Positions 26,639 to 35,441 of a stretch of DNA of 49,859 bases are shown here, one piece after another. A program made the translations under genes and the position numbers. The notes below the pieces were generated by a model that saw only the letters and a list, made by a program, of their open reading frames with translations, did not search any database and had not been told where the DNA came from. The stretch spans positions 1 to 49,859 of the forward strand of contig NZ_PVWK01000015.1 in NCBI RefSeq assembly GCF_003003795.1, written 5' to 3'. How positions within the stretch are numbered: the stretch's first letter is position 1; each line of letters starts with the position of its first letter. Source of the DNA: Stenomitos frigidus ULC18 (GTDB lineage: Bacteria; Cyanobacteriota; Cyanobacteriia; Leptolyngbyales; Leptolyngbyaceae).

Positions 26639-28501
26639 ATGCTGCACTACCTGCCCAGACTCCCCAGAGCGTTTCGCACCATCTTGCTGTCCACGCTAGC
26701 AACCTTACTGGTGGTGGTCGCCTGCCAGCAACCGCCCCAGCCACCCCAGCAGGCGAATCAGGTACACAACGTGGTCGTTTTCGTCACGGATGGGTTACGA
26801 CCAACGGCAGTGAATGCCACCGATACCCCAACCCTGGAAGCGATTCGCGAGCAGGGAGTCAACTTCGTCAACAGCCATTCGCTGTTTCCTACCTTCACCA
26901 CTGCCAATGCATCTGCGATCGCAACCGGGCATTATCTGGGCGATACGGGCGATTTCAGCAACACGATCAACGTCGGCTTTCCGGTGCAGAGTGCGAACAG
27001 CAGTCCGGTGCCCTTCCTGGAAAATAATGCCGTCATCCGGCAGATCAATGCCAGGTTTGGGCAGAACTTTCTCAATGAGCAGAGCCTTTTAGCCGCTGCC
27101 AGGGATGCCGGACTGAGCACTGCGGCGGTCGGTAAGGTGGGTCCCACCCTGATTCAAGATGTCACGCAACAAACTGGAAATGCCACTCTCATTGTGGATG
27201 ATGCCACTGGCTCGGAGACCGAAATCCCCTTGAGTGCCGAGTTCAAAACCCTACTGCAACAAAACAACCTACCGCTCTCTGCACCGTCACGGGGAGACAA
27301 CGGGAAACCTGGTAATAGCACCTCACCCGGTGCCAAAGTGCCGAATACAGAGCAGCAGCAGTACTTTGCCGATGTGATCACCAAAGTCATCCTGCCTCTC
27401 TTTAAGCAACGGCAGAAGCCGTTTGTACTCGTCTGCTGGTCGCGCGATCCCGATGGCACGCAGCACAACCAGGGCGATAGCCTTAACTCCCTGACACCAG
27501 GGATTGATGGCCCCACTGCTAAAGCCGCTCGGCAGAATATGGACAAAAACCTGACCCAGATCCGCACTGCCCTCAAGGATCTCGGTCTGGAGGCAACCAC
27601 GAACCTGTTTGTCACGGCTGACCACGGCTTTTCGACGATCAGCAAGCAAAGCCAACAGAGCTACGCCGCCTCACTGTCCTATCCTGATGTGCCATCTGGG
27701 TTTCTGCCACCAGGGTTCCTCGCGATCGACCTGGCGCAGGGTCTCAAGCAGCCGTTGACGGACCCAGACAAGCAAAATGCAGCGGTTGATCCGAAGCGGG
27801 GTAAGTTCACGAAAAACGGTCTGCTGGGTCAGACCAAGACAAAGCCACCAACCGTCGTCGTGGCCGCGAATGGTGGCTCTGATTTAATCTATCTACCAGA
27901 GTCCTCTAACCGCAAAGCGCTGGCAGCCAAAATTGTCGCTTTTCTGGTGCAGCAAGATTATGTGAGCGGGCTGTTTGTCAACGACGCCCTGGGACAGCCA
28001 CCCGGTAGCCTCCCCTTCAGTGCGATTAACTTACGCGGTGCCGCTCGGACTCCTACCCCTGCGATCGTGGTGAACTTCAAGTCCTTTGATACGGGTTGCG
28101 GCACTCCGACGGCCTGCGGTGCAGTCGTCTCGGATACGCCCTTGCAGCAAGGGCAGGGGATGCACGGCAGCTTTAGTCGCGCCGACACCTTCAACCTCAT
28201 GACCGCGATCAGGCCTGACTTCAAGCAAGGGTTTGTTGATCAGGCTCCGGTTGGGAATGCCGATGTGCCTTTAACCTTGGCAAACTTGCTGCACTTGAAA
28301 TTAGCCACGAAAGGCAAGTTGGTTGGTCGTGTGCTGAGCGAAGCCCTGGTTAATGGACCCGCAACGGTGGCAGCAAAGGCTGAGATCTGGGAGTCTAAAC
28401 CCGCCGCTAATGGCTTACAGACGCTCCTCAAATACCAGACGGTAGGACGAACACGCTACTTTGACGTGGCTGGCTTCAAGGGGCGGACGATCGGGCTTTA
28501 G
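26639..28501 (+). CDS. Lipoprotein of the alkaline phosphatase superfamily (type I phosphodiesterase/nucleotide pyrophosphatase-like)
   Basis: 620 aa. Signal peptide with lipobox LVVVACQQ, then a Gln/Pro linker, so it is a membrane-anchored periplasmic enzyme. Metal and nucleophile sites of the superfamily are visible: Asp in VVVFVTDGLRP, Thr in FPTFTTANASAIATGHYLG, Asp and His in SRDPDGTQHNQGD, the DH pair in FVTADHGFS, and a late His in GMHGSFSRAD. The region between residues 190 and 260 is long and polar. It would release phosphate or cleave nucleotide phosphodiesters outside the membrane. AGGAA lies before the ATG. Its position beside nucA suggests a role in using extracellular nucleic acids, which is inferred from context. 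Confidence 0.85.
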   Translation: MLHYLPRLPRAFRTILLSTLATLLVVVACQQPPQPPQQANQVHNVVVFVTDGLRPTAVNATDTPTLEAIREQGVNFVNSHSLFPTFTTANASAIATGHYLGDTGDFSNTINVGFPVQSANSSPVPFLENNAVIRQINARFGQNFLNEQSLLAAARDAGLSTAAVGKVGPTLIQDVTQQTGNATLIVDDATGSETEIPLSAEFKTLLQQNNLPLSAPSRGDNGKPGNSTSPGAKVPNTEQQQYFADVITKVILPLFKQRQKPFVLVCWSRDPDGTQHNQGDSLNSLTPGIDGPTAKAARQNMDKNLTQIRTALKDLGLEATTNLFVTADHGFSTISKQSQQSYAASLSYPDVPSGFLPPGFLAIDLAQGLKQPLTDPDKQNAAVDPKRGKFTKNGLLGQTKTKPPTVVVAANGGSDLIYLPESSNRKALAAKIVAFLVQQDYVSGLFVNDALGQPPGSLPFSAINLRGAARTPTPAIVVNFKSFDTGCGTPTACGAVVSDTPLQQGQGMHGSFSRADTFNLMTAIRPDFKQGFVDQAPVGNADVPLTLANLLHLKLATKGKLVGRVLSEALVNGPATVAAKAEIWESKPAANGLQTLLKYQTVGRTRYFDVAGFKGRTIGL

Positions 28502-29203
28502 TGAACCGTACTCCAGACACCATATCCCGCTTTCACCACCCGTCATTTACCCCGCTACATCAATCGCTGGGTGAATGATGGTTCAGTGACCAGGGGGTGA
28601 GGGAGTCCGAGGCAACGTGACCTTTACCCCAGCGATTGGGACATGATCGCGCCGACCTGAAAGCACTTTACCCCGTCCGCCATCTACGGTTTGAGCAGCT
28701 ACCGCCAAAGGCACCATGACGGCAAACGAGAACGTCGAGGGTCGTTACGGCTTGAGGACATCTAATAGAGCAGCGCCTAGGACACTTGCAAGCTGTCTCA
28801 TCGGACACTCAAACGATGCTGTTCGTTGGCATTATCGATCGCCTGTATTAGGCATCGATCGCCTTTCATAGACGTTCGGTTACATGGGTGCAATCCCGCC
28901 CTTTAAGACATCCTTGCTTTCCTCTACAGCTCAAAGCTCGGTAGGTTCCGTCACTCCATCATTTCCTTGTCCAGACTCATAACAGCACTTGCTAAAAGAC
29001 CAATCCTATCAAGACCCAATGACAGGTGAAGTCTTCTTAAGCTATCCCTGAAAGATTCGAGAATATTATAAAATCCGATTAGTTTAAAACTATAGAAATC
29101 GTCGTTATATTTTGAGTAGATAGGGTGCCTAAACGCTTTATTTGTTAATGCTTTCTCTTTGCAAAACTCTGGCTCATGTAGCCCAAATCACAATGATGTT
29201 AAT
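28502..29203. other. 700-bp region without a recognised gene
   Basis: No frame of convincing coding character is seen on either strand. The direct repeat ATCGATCGCCT occurs twice at 28843-28863. From about 29030 the composition turns A/T-rich up to the EF-hand gene, consistent with its promoter. Nothing else is identifiable. Confidence 0.4.
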
Positions 29204-29761
29204 ATGCTAACCGCATTTCAAAAACGGAAGTTGATGAAGCTATTTTCCATGTATGACGCACAGAATCTTGGGGTCTTAAAGCTTGCTGATTTTGAGCAGT
29301 TGGCTCAACGTCTTGCGGCCTTACGGGGATGGAAGCCAGGTACGCCAGCTTACGAAAACAATCTCAGCCAATATCTCTTGCTGCAATGGAATCGGATGCG
29401 TGCTGCGATCAAACAAAAATTACATCATGCAAAAGATAGCTGTGTGAGTTTAGAAGAGTGGTTTGCCTATTACAACATTGTGCTCAACGATAAAACCTAC
29501 CAGGAAGAGCTAAAGCTTTTGACTGAAGCCGTCTTTTATGTGGTCGATGCTGATGAAAGCGGGCAGTTAGACAAAGGCGAATGGACGGCCCTGTTTCGGG
29601 TTTACAATCTGCCAGTCATCTACGTTGACGAAACGTTTGCCAGGATTGATCGAGATGGAGACGGAGTTTTAAGCAAGGAGGAAGTGCTGTCTACGTTTCA
29701 AGTGTTTCTCTACAGCAATGAGCCTGAACAAGCTGGGAATTATATGTTTGGACCCATTTAA
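29204..29761 (+). CDS. EF-hand calcium-binding protein
   Basis: 185 aa, soluble, mostly helical. Two canonical EF loops are present: DADESGQLDKGE (about residues 116-127) and DRDGDGVLSKEE (about 149-160), both with Asp at positions 1 and 3 and Glu at 12. A third, earlier loop YDAQNLGVLKLADF (about residue 17) is degenerate. The spacing resembles sarcoplasmic calcium-binding proteins. It probably acts as an intracellular calcium buffer or sensor. A TTG at 29159 keeps the frame open upstream, but the ATG at 29204 begins the helix MLTAFQKRKLMKLF and fits better; no clear ribosome site for either. The next gene is convergent, 19 nt away. Confidence 0.87.
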   Translation: MLTAFQKRKLMKLFSMYDAQNLGVLKLADFEQLAQRLAALRGWKPGTPAYENNLSQYLLLQWNRMRAAIKQKLHHAKDSCVSLEEWFAYYNIVLNDKTYQEELKLLTEAVFYVVDADESGQLDKGEWTALFRVYNLPVIYVDETFARIDRDGDGVLSKEEVLSTFQVFLYSNEPEQAGNYMFGPI

Positions 29762-29780
29762 GCGCCTTTGCTCGTTGGAT

Positions 29781-30134
29781 TCAGTTTGTCTTTGCCAGGG
29801 GTGTTAATGCTCGATCAAAGGTACTGTCATTCTCTAGATTCTTTCGCTTTGAAGTTTGTAGCGAGGGTTGTTCACGGAGCAAAAAAGTAACCTTGTCTGC
29901 TAAAGCTTCTACCTGTCTTTCTAAAAAGACGATTCTCTGATCAATGCGACTGTCTATCCGTCCCCAGTCTAAGGCCGTTAATGCCACTGGCTGATCATCT
30001 TGTACGTTCTCTCGAATAAGGCTCAGAAGCCAATCTTCTAAAGTTTTTTCATCTTGAGTAGCCTTGAGTTTTGCCGCTTTTAATAAAGCAGGGGGTAACA
30101 GGAGACTGACTTTCATATCGGTTGTCTTTGACAT
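29781..30134 (-). CDS. Small protein with ribbon-helix-helix-like start and coiled coil
   Basis: 117 aa. The N-terminus (MKVSLLLPPALLKAAKLKA, then EDWLLSLIREN) looks like a beta-strand plus two helices as in MetJ/Arc-type DNA-binding or antitoxin proteins. Residues 58-90 (RIDQRIVFLERQVEALADKV) form a short coiled coil. The C-terminus is polar. A second in-frame Met at residue 7 fits the RHH fold start. No toxin gene lies next to it, so an antitoxin role is not supported. Family not recognised beyond this. Confidence 0.6.
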   Translation of the reverse strand: MSKTTDMKVSLLLPPALLKAAKLKATQDEKTLEDWLLSLIRENVQDDQPVALTALDWGRIDSRIDQRIVFLERQVEALADKVTFLLREQPSLQTSKRKNLENDSTFDRALTPLAKTN

Positions 30135-30459
30135 AATCTATTCATGCTAGTAGGGGCAATTTAAGCATTACTTCAGTCGCGTTCAACCCTTCATGAAACG
30201 AGATTGAAGCGAAACAGCTTCTCAATTCTCTTCCTCTATAAGGGAACTGCGCACAGGAACCTTTGTCAAAAACACACAAAATTTATCAAGGTCGCTTGAG
30301 TCTTCATAGGGTTCCCAAAAAACGGGTGTGCTACCACAACTTCGGCAAGGCAAAACTGATGGTGCTTAAACAGTGGCGCTCGCCTGCTCTCGCCTCAATG
30401 CCATACGTGCCCATAGCATCCGTTTGCCCCCAAGAACCACGATCGCAGTAAGGAGCCTC

Positions 30460-32469
30460 ATGGTGATGGCAGAGAATGAAACGGCTGCTGCAAGCGCTTT
30501 TCTGGTTTGTGGTCTTGGTAGACTCGGTCAGTATTGCGCGGTGTTGCTCAAAGAATTTGGGGTCAAAGTCAGCGGCATTGATCAGGTGGAGGCGCAGCAC
30601 TGGGAGCTGCCAAAACTGCGCGAACGGTTGGATGCGGTGGTGATTGGTGATTGCCGTCAAGTGGAGATCCTGGAACAGGCAAAGATCCGTGAGTGTCGGG
30701 CTATTTTGCTCGTCACAAACGACGAGCGGGTGAATGTTGCCGCTGCGTTTGCCGCGCGATCGCTCAACCCTAACGTGCGACTTGTCCTGCGATCGGCGCA
30801 GGAAAATTTGAATGCTTTACTGAGCGAGCATCTCGGAAACTTTGTCGCCTATGAGGACACCCAGCTTCCCGCCGCTGCGTTTGCTCTGGCAGCGTTAGGC
30901 GATGCCAATCAGGGCTTTTTCAACTTTGAGGGCTATTTGCTGCGGGTGGTGAAGGAAACGATGTCGCCCAGTCATCGTTGGTGCGGCTGCCGTCAACTTT
31001 ATGAACTCAACACGGCCTCCCGGCAAGTCTTAAGCCATACCTGCGGCCATGCGCCCTTACAGGATGCGTTTTACCAATGGGACCCGGAGGCTAGAGTGCA
31101 AGAGGGGGATATCCTGACCTACATCGAAGCGACCGAAAGGCTTGCCAGTGAATCGATGCCGTCTACTGGTCGCACGCAACCGCTTTGGCGGACGATCGCG
31201 CCTACCCTCAGATGGCGCAACCTCAAGCGCACCTTACAGAGCGTCTGGCAAGACAGCAACCAGACTCAACGGGCAGGCATCCTTTCCAGCGCGATCATGC
31301 TCGGCTTATTTCTGGGAGGCACAGCACTCTACAAGCTGACCTATCCGGATGCAAGTCTTTTGGATGCGCTCAATCTTGCTTTAGTGTTGGTTTTAGGTGG
31401 CTTTGACAATCTGTTTGGCGGTGGGTTGAAACTGTCCTTCCCGATTCCCTGGTGGCTGTATCTCTTCAGCGTCACGATGACAGTTGCCAGCACTGTTTTT
31501 ATTGGTATTCTCTATGCCACGCTGACGGAATGGATTTTAGCGGCGCGGTTTCAATTCATGCGGCGGCGTCCCCCTGTACCCAAAGCCAATCATGTGGTGC
31601 TGATTGGCCTCGACCAGATGGGACAGCAGGTTGCCAACCTCATACAGACCCTGAAGCAGCCCCTGGTTGGCATTGGAGCAGTGCCCCTAGACCCAGAGCG
31701 TTTGCCCCAAATGCCCTTTGTGGCTGGCACGATGAGAGAGGCGCTGAAGCGGGTTAACCTGGCTACAGCCAAGAGTGTGGTGGTGGTCACTGACGATGAA
31801 GTGGTCAATCTGGAACTGGGGCTGATGGCAAGAATGGCCAATCCTCGCTGTCAGTTGGTCATTCGTGCGGCGGATCCACGTTTTGGGGACAATATTGCGC
31901 GGTTGCTGCCGGAGGCTCGAGTGTTAGGGACTGACGCTCTAGCCGCAGAAGCGTTTGTCGGAGCGGCGTTTGGCGAAAATATTTTGCATCTCTTCCACCT
32001 CAACGAGCGCACTATCCTGGTCACTGAGTATCACATTGAAGCTGGGGATACCCTCAATGGCCGCCTGCTGGCAGAAATTGCCTATGGCTACGGGGTTGTA
32101 CCCCTGTTCCACCAGAAGGACGGCCACCAGTTTGCGAAAGTCACGCCGTCGGATGATGTACGCCTGCACATTGGCGATCGCTTAGTCGTTCTAGCCACCA
32201 TTGAAGGGCTACAACGGGTCGAACAGGAAAAGACGCTGAAACGCTCCTGGCTTGTGCATGTAGAGAAAGCCATCGTTCCAGGTGCCGTCTTTGAAGGCGC
32301 AACCACGCTCGCTCGTATTTCTGGCTGCGCGATCGGTACGGCTCGAACTGTCATGGATCAACTGCCGCAAACGCTCCCCTATCCGCTTTACAAGCACCAG
32401 GCGCTCCGCCTTGTCCGAGAACTCAGCAAAGTGCGGGTCATCGGGCACTTAGTTGCAGCCGATGATTGA
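30460..32469 (+). CDS. Double RCK/TrkA-domain membrane protein (potassium channel-like)
   Basis: About 669 aa. Two regulatory NAD-binding folds: the first at the N-terminus (FLVCGLGRLGQYCAVLL, GxGxxG), the second after the membrane part (HVVLIGLDQMGQQVANLI). Between them are hydrophobic helices at about residues 280-305 and 355-395. No TVGYG-like filter is evident; the LVLGGFDNLFGG stretch takes that place. A TrkA_C-like tail is possible (AGDTLNGRLLAEIAYGYGV...GDRLVVLA). Such proteins gate cation transport in response to nucleotides. AGGAG at 30451-30455 favours an ATG at 30460 or 30466; the frame is open back to 30373 without family similarity. Confidence 0.82.
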   Translation: MVMAENETAAASAFLVCGLGRLGQYCAVLLKEFGVKVSGIDQVEAQHWELPKLRERLDAVVIGDCRQVEILEQAKIRECRAILLVTNDERVNVAAAFAARSLNPNVRLVLRSAQENLNALLSEHLGNFVAYEDTQLPAAAFALAALGDANQGFFNFEGYLLRVVKETMSPSHRWCGCRQLYELNTASRQVLSHTCGHAPLQDAFYQWDPEARVQEGDILTYIEATERLASESMPSTGRTQPLWRTIAPTLRWRNLKRTLQSVWQDSNQTQRAGILSSAIMLGLFLGGTALYKLTYPDASLLDALNLALVLVLGGFDNLFGGGLKLSFPIPWWLYLFSVTMTVASTVFIGILYATLTEWILAARFQFMRRRPPVPKANHVVLIGLDQMGQQVANLIQTLKQPLVGIGAVPLDPERLPQMPFVAGTMREALKRVNLATAKSVVVVTDDEVVNLELGLMARMANPRCQLVIRAADPRFGDNIARLLPEARVLGTDALAAEAFVGAAFGENILHLFHLNERTILVTEYHIEAGDTLNGRLLAEIAYGYGVVPLFHQKDGHQFAKVTPSDDVRLHIGDRLVVLATIEGLQRVEQEKTLKRSWLVHVEKAIVPGAVFEGATTLARISGCAIGTARTVMDQLPQTLPYPLYKHQALRLVRELSKVRVIGHLVAADD

Positions 32470-32891
32470 GTGGAGTCGTTGGTTGATGCTGAGAGGAGCG
32501 GTAACAGGAGCTTTCGCGTTGCCTCAAGCAGGCAGCAACCAGGACGTTGGCATCGTAGACAACATCAGTTCGGTAAAGCCTGGGAGCAAACAAAGGTAAC
32601 GACTCGAGTTTCTGTCCTTGCCTGATTCATCCCGCTATGCAGCAATGCGTCTACCGAACATGGATAGACTTTAACGGTTTGGGTACACAGCTGCTGTTGA
32701 TGCTTAAGCAACGCCTGAGCTTGATATTGCCAAAGCCTGGTGTTTGCTCAATCACGTTGGTCTCAGGAGTAAGCGTGGTTCAATCAAACACAAGGCACGC
32801 TAAGCAACCCAATGCCAGTCAGTGCTATTTGTGCTTTCTCCTTGCTCCTATTGAATAACGTCTGTCTGGTATCGTCATTTGTGAAAAAAGT
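32470..32891. repeat. Intergenic repeat that joins both flanks of the nuiA locus
   Basis: No convincing gene. 32678-32724 resembles the sequence just before nuiA (26078-26124; both contain GTTGATGCTT and AACGC), and 32735-32798 matches the sequence just after nuiA (26561-26624). Here the two halves are adjacent and no nuiA lies between. AATCACG (32750-32756) and CGTGGTT (32774-32780) form the same hairpin with a G-U pair in place of the A-U pair. Confidence 0.5.
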
Positions 32892-33221
32892 ATGTATGTG
32901 CGATTCCAGATTCGTGCCGTGACTCAACCAGGTGAAGCAATTGTTCTGGTTGGCTCCATTTCCGAGATGGGTTTATGGGATGTGGTGCAAGGTGTTCGGT
33001 TACACACGAACGCTGCTGACTATCCACTCTGGTGGGTTGACATTGAACTCAATGACGATGAAGCTATGCCACGTAGCGATCGCCGTGTGGCATACAAGTA
33101 TGTGCGCGTTTGTTTGAACGGCAGAGTGGCATGGGAGGCGTTCGGTGTAAACCGTTGGGTGCCCCTTGAAGCGAAACCGCTACCCAGCCCCATCATCGCT
33201 AAAAGATGGCTTGTTTTCTGA
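32892..33221 (+). CDS. CBM20 starch-binding domain protein
   Basis: 109 aa, essentially one carbohydrate-binding module of family 20: VRFQIRAVTQPGEAIVLVGS, LGLWDVV-like MGLWDVVQGVRL, YPLWWVDIEL, VAYKYVRV and a final GVNRWVPLE. The Trp residues that form starch-binding site 1 are in place. It would bind glycogen or starch granules. No catalytic domain is attached. The last codons overlap the 3' end of pstS by 23 nt, on opposite strands. One frame over, the end reads AKDGLFSEQ after an AAAA run, which looks more like a natural continuation; the C-terminus may be truncated or shifted. Confidence 0.75.
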   Translation: MYVRFQIRAVTQPGEAIVLVGSISEMGLWDVVQGVRLHTNAADYPLWWVDIELNDDEAMPRSDRRVAYKYVRVCLNGRVAWEAFGVNRWVPLEAKPLPSPIIAKRWLVF

Positions 33222-34224
33222 GCAATTGCGGAATTGTCATCCCAGGCTGTGGTGCACCCGCAAAGACAGTGCCAGCTTTAGCATCATAAAAATGCACCGA
33301 ATTCATGTGATAAGCGCCCTCAGGCAGGGGGAAATAGTCCGCTTCCTTGACAAGTTCTTCGGTGTGACCGAGGTAATACTCAACAAACGCTTTCACGTTT
33401 GGGTTGACCTGGGCAGACTGAATATTGACATAGAGGAGAAGAGGCCGAGAAAAGGGTTGATAGCGTGTATTGTTGACCGTTTCGACAGACGGCAACACGG
33501 CTCCTTTGCCGCTATCGATAGCAAGTGGCTTTAGATGATTGGTGTTGGTTCGGTAAGCGCCATACCCGAAGTATCCAAGTGCCGCAGGATCATCGCCAAC
33601 TTTTCGAGCGAGCACGCGAGCATCTGCGTCGCCGATGTAATCAGAACGAATGCCATGTTCTGGAAGCCCCAGAGCGAGCGCAAAATAATCAATCGTTCCA
33701 GAGTTTTTGTCTGGTCCATAGAGATGGATGGGTTGGTTGGGCCAGCCAGCCCGAATTTGATTCCAGGTTTTGATTTTGCCCTCTGCCGCAGGATCCCACA
33801 GTTTTTTAAGCTCTGCAGTCGTGATGTCGTTGGCCCACTGGTTTTTCGCATTGACCACAACGGTCAGCGCATCAAACGCAATCGGCAGTTCAACGTATCT
33901 CACATTATTTTGTTTGCACGCATCGATCTCCCTCAGCAAGATTGGCCGAGAAGCGTCATTGATGGCGGTTTCACCAGCACAGAACGACTTAAAACCAGCT
34001 TCTGTACCCGCTTGCCGAACCGTCATGCTCACATGGCTTAATTCGCCCGTGTTAAATTTCGTGACTGCTAATTGAGTAATGGGATAGACCGTAGAGGAGC
34101 CATCGATTTGCACAGAATTCTGACTGGCTTGACTGTTTATCGTACAGCCTGCGGTTAAACTCAGCGTCCCTGAGACAAAAAGTAGCATGACGTTTTGGCG
34201 TAAAGACTTGTGGCATAACAGCAT
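33199..34224 (-). CDS. pstS: Phosphate ABC transporter substrate-binding lipoprotein (PstS/SphX-like)
   Basis: 341 aa. Signal peptide with lipobox SLTAGC, then VQIDGSSTVYPIT (the phosphate-binding DGSSTV loop), VRQAGTEAGFKSFCAGETAINDASRP, VNAKNQWANDITTAELKKLW and PDKNSGTIDYF. These are the standard PstS blocks; the T-x-G-F pattern and length fit cyanobacterial SphX/PstS. It binds phosphate in the periplasm. It is divergent from pstB across 306 nt and convergent with the CBM20 gene. The permease genes pstC and pstA are not in this window. Confidence 0.92.
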   Translation of the reverse strand: MLLCHKSLRQNVMLLFVSGTLSLTAGCTINSQASQNSVQIDGSSTVYPITQLAVTKFNTGELSHVSMTVRQAGTEAGFKSFCAGETAINDASRPILLREIDACKQNNVRYVELPIAFDALTVVVNAKNQWANDITTAELKKLWDPAAEGKIKTWNQIRAGWPNQPIHLYGPDKNSGTIDYFALALGLPEHGIRSDYIGDADARVLARKVGDDPAALGYFGYGAYRTNTNHLKPLAIDSGKGAVLPSVETVNNTRYQPFSRPLLLYVNIQSAQVNPNVKAFVEYYLGHTEELVKEADYFPLPEGAYHMNSVHFYDAKAGTVFAGAPQPGMTIPQLLRKQAIF

Positions 34225-34530
34225 ATTCGTTAAACCTCGCTAAACCCAAAGATAATATTCTGTTAATCTCTCGATCTTAATTCTTCTGTTGTGTTTGGCA
34301 GAGGAAAAGGCTAAAAGCCATGCAATTCGTTACAGGAATCTTGCTTTTTCGTTACCTTTGATCAGCGAGCAACGGGAGATTCGTGCTGGCTATGTGAACT
34401 CAGAGGGGTGCCAAAACTGAACTGGAAATCATCCTCACAAGTTCCTCATACTTTTACTCTTCAATCTCAGATGGAGCGGTTTTGTTCGAGGATCGAAATC
34501 TGTATTTAACACAGTTGTAGGAGCGTATTT
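34225..34530. promoter_or_regulatory. Shared intergenic region between pstS and pstB
   Basis: 306 nt drive two divergent phosphate genes. TTAATCT at 34264-34270 and CTTAATT at 34277-34283 look like Pho-box half sites, but their 14-bp periodicity does not match the 11-bp spacing of cyanobacterial Pho boxes, so SphR control is only a guess. The ribosome site for pstB is AGGAG at 34519-34523. No gene is seen here. Confidence 0.4.
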
Positions 34531-35349
34531 ATGCTGGCAGATTCTCCAGCACATACATCAACCTTCGCCAATGAATCCGATATCGTTTTGCACGCCCGAC
34601 TGAAAGCACTGTACTATGGCAAATTTTTAGCGCTACGTCAGATTGATTTGCCGATTTATAAAAATACCATCACGGCGTTTATTGGTCCTTCTGGTTGTGG
34701 TAAAAGCTCATTATTGCGCTGCTTTAATCGTCTGAATGATCTTATTCCAGGAACCCGTCTAGAGGGACAGGTGTTCTTTCAAAATACCGATATTTACCAT
34801 CCAGAGATTGACCCGATCGCGCTTCGTGCCTGCATTGGCATGGTGTTCCAGCGTCCAAATCCTTTCCCGAAATCGATTTATGAAAATGTTTCCTTTGCCC
34901 CTCGAATTCAACTGTTTGAGGGGCTTTTAGATGAGCATGTTGAACAAGCGCTCCGGCGAGCCTATTTGTGGGATGAGGTCAAAGATAAGCTTCAGGAGAG
35001 TGCCCTTGATCTTTCTGGCGGACAGCAACAACGGCTGTGTATTGCGAGAGCACTCGCTGCCAATCCAGAAGTCATTTTGATGGACGAACCTTGTTCGGCT
35101 CTCGATCCATTGGCAACCCGACTAATTGAAGAATTGATGATCGATCTCAAGCAGCAGCACACCATTGTGATTGTGACTCATAACATGCATCAAGCTGCAC
35201 GGATATCGGATATGGCCGCCTTTTTTAATCTTGAGATGCAGGAGGGTAGCCGTACAGGTGAATTAGTAGAGTATGACCATACGCATGTCATTTTTGATCA
35301 TCCGCAGAATGAGATCACCCGGCAATATGTCGAAGGTCGCTTTGGCTAA
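34531..35349 (+). CDS. pstB: Phosphate ABC transporter ATP-binding protein
   Basis: 272 aa. All ABC motifs are present: Walker [10 protein letters not shown] (about residue 53), Q-loop [16 protein letters not shown] (the PstB-specific segment), signature LSGGQQQR, Walker [14 protein letters not shown] and the H-switch IVTHNMHQA. Length and the NPFP motif identify PstB. It energises phosphate import together with PstC/PstA, which are not adjacent here. AGGAG lies seven bases before the ATG. The CHAD gene follows after 92 nt. Confidence 0.93.
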   Translation: MLADSPAHTSTFANESDIVLHARLKALYYGKFLALRQIDLPIYKNTITAFIGPSGCGKSSLLRCFNRLNDLIPGTRLEGQVFFQNTDIYHPEIDPIALRACIGMVFQRPNPFPKSIYENVSFAPRIQLFEGLLDEHVEQALRRAYLWDEVKDKLQESALDLSGGQQQRLCIARALAANPEVILMDEPCSALDPLATRLIEELMIDLKQQHTIVIVTHNMHQAARISDMAAFFNLEMQEGSRTGELVEYDHTHVIFDHPQNEITRQYVEGRFG

Positions 35350-35441
35350 TAGAACGAATCTTTAAGCCAAAAAAAGCACGATCGTCTTAACCTTCAAGAT
35401 TGGTTGATAGGTTGTCGAAGTAGTAATGTAGGTGTGGTTTC

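Noticed and set aside
26602-27027. Second open frame over the start of the phosphodiesterase gene
   Set aside because: Composition and lack of family features show it to be an out-of-frame shadow of the lipoprotein gene.
32637-32858. 73-codon frame before the CBM20 gene
   Set aside because: It runs across the repeat shared with the nuiA flanks and shows no protein features.
34260-34285. Possible Pho box between pstS and pstB
   Set aside because: Two TTAA cores occur, but their 14-bp spacing does not match the 11-bp period of cyanobacterial Pho boxes; kept only as a note in the intergenic entry.
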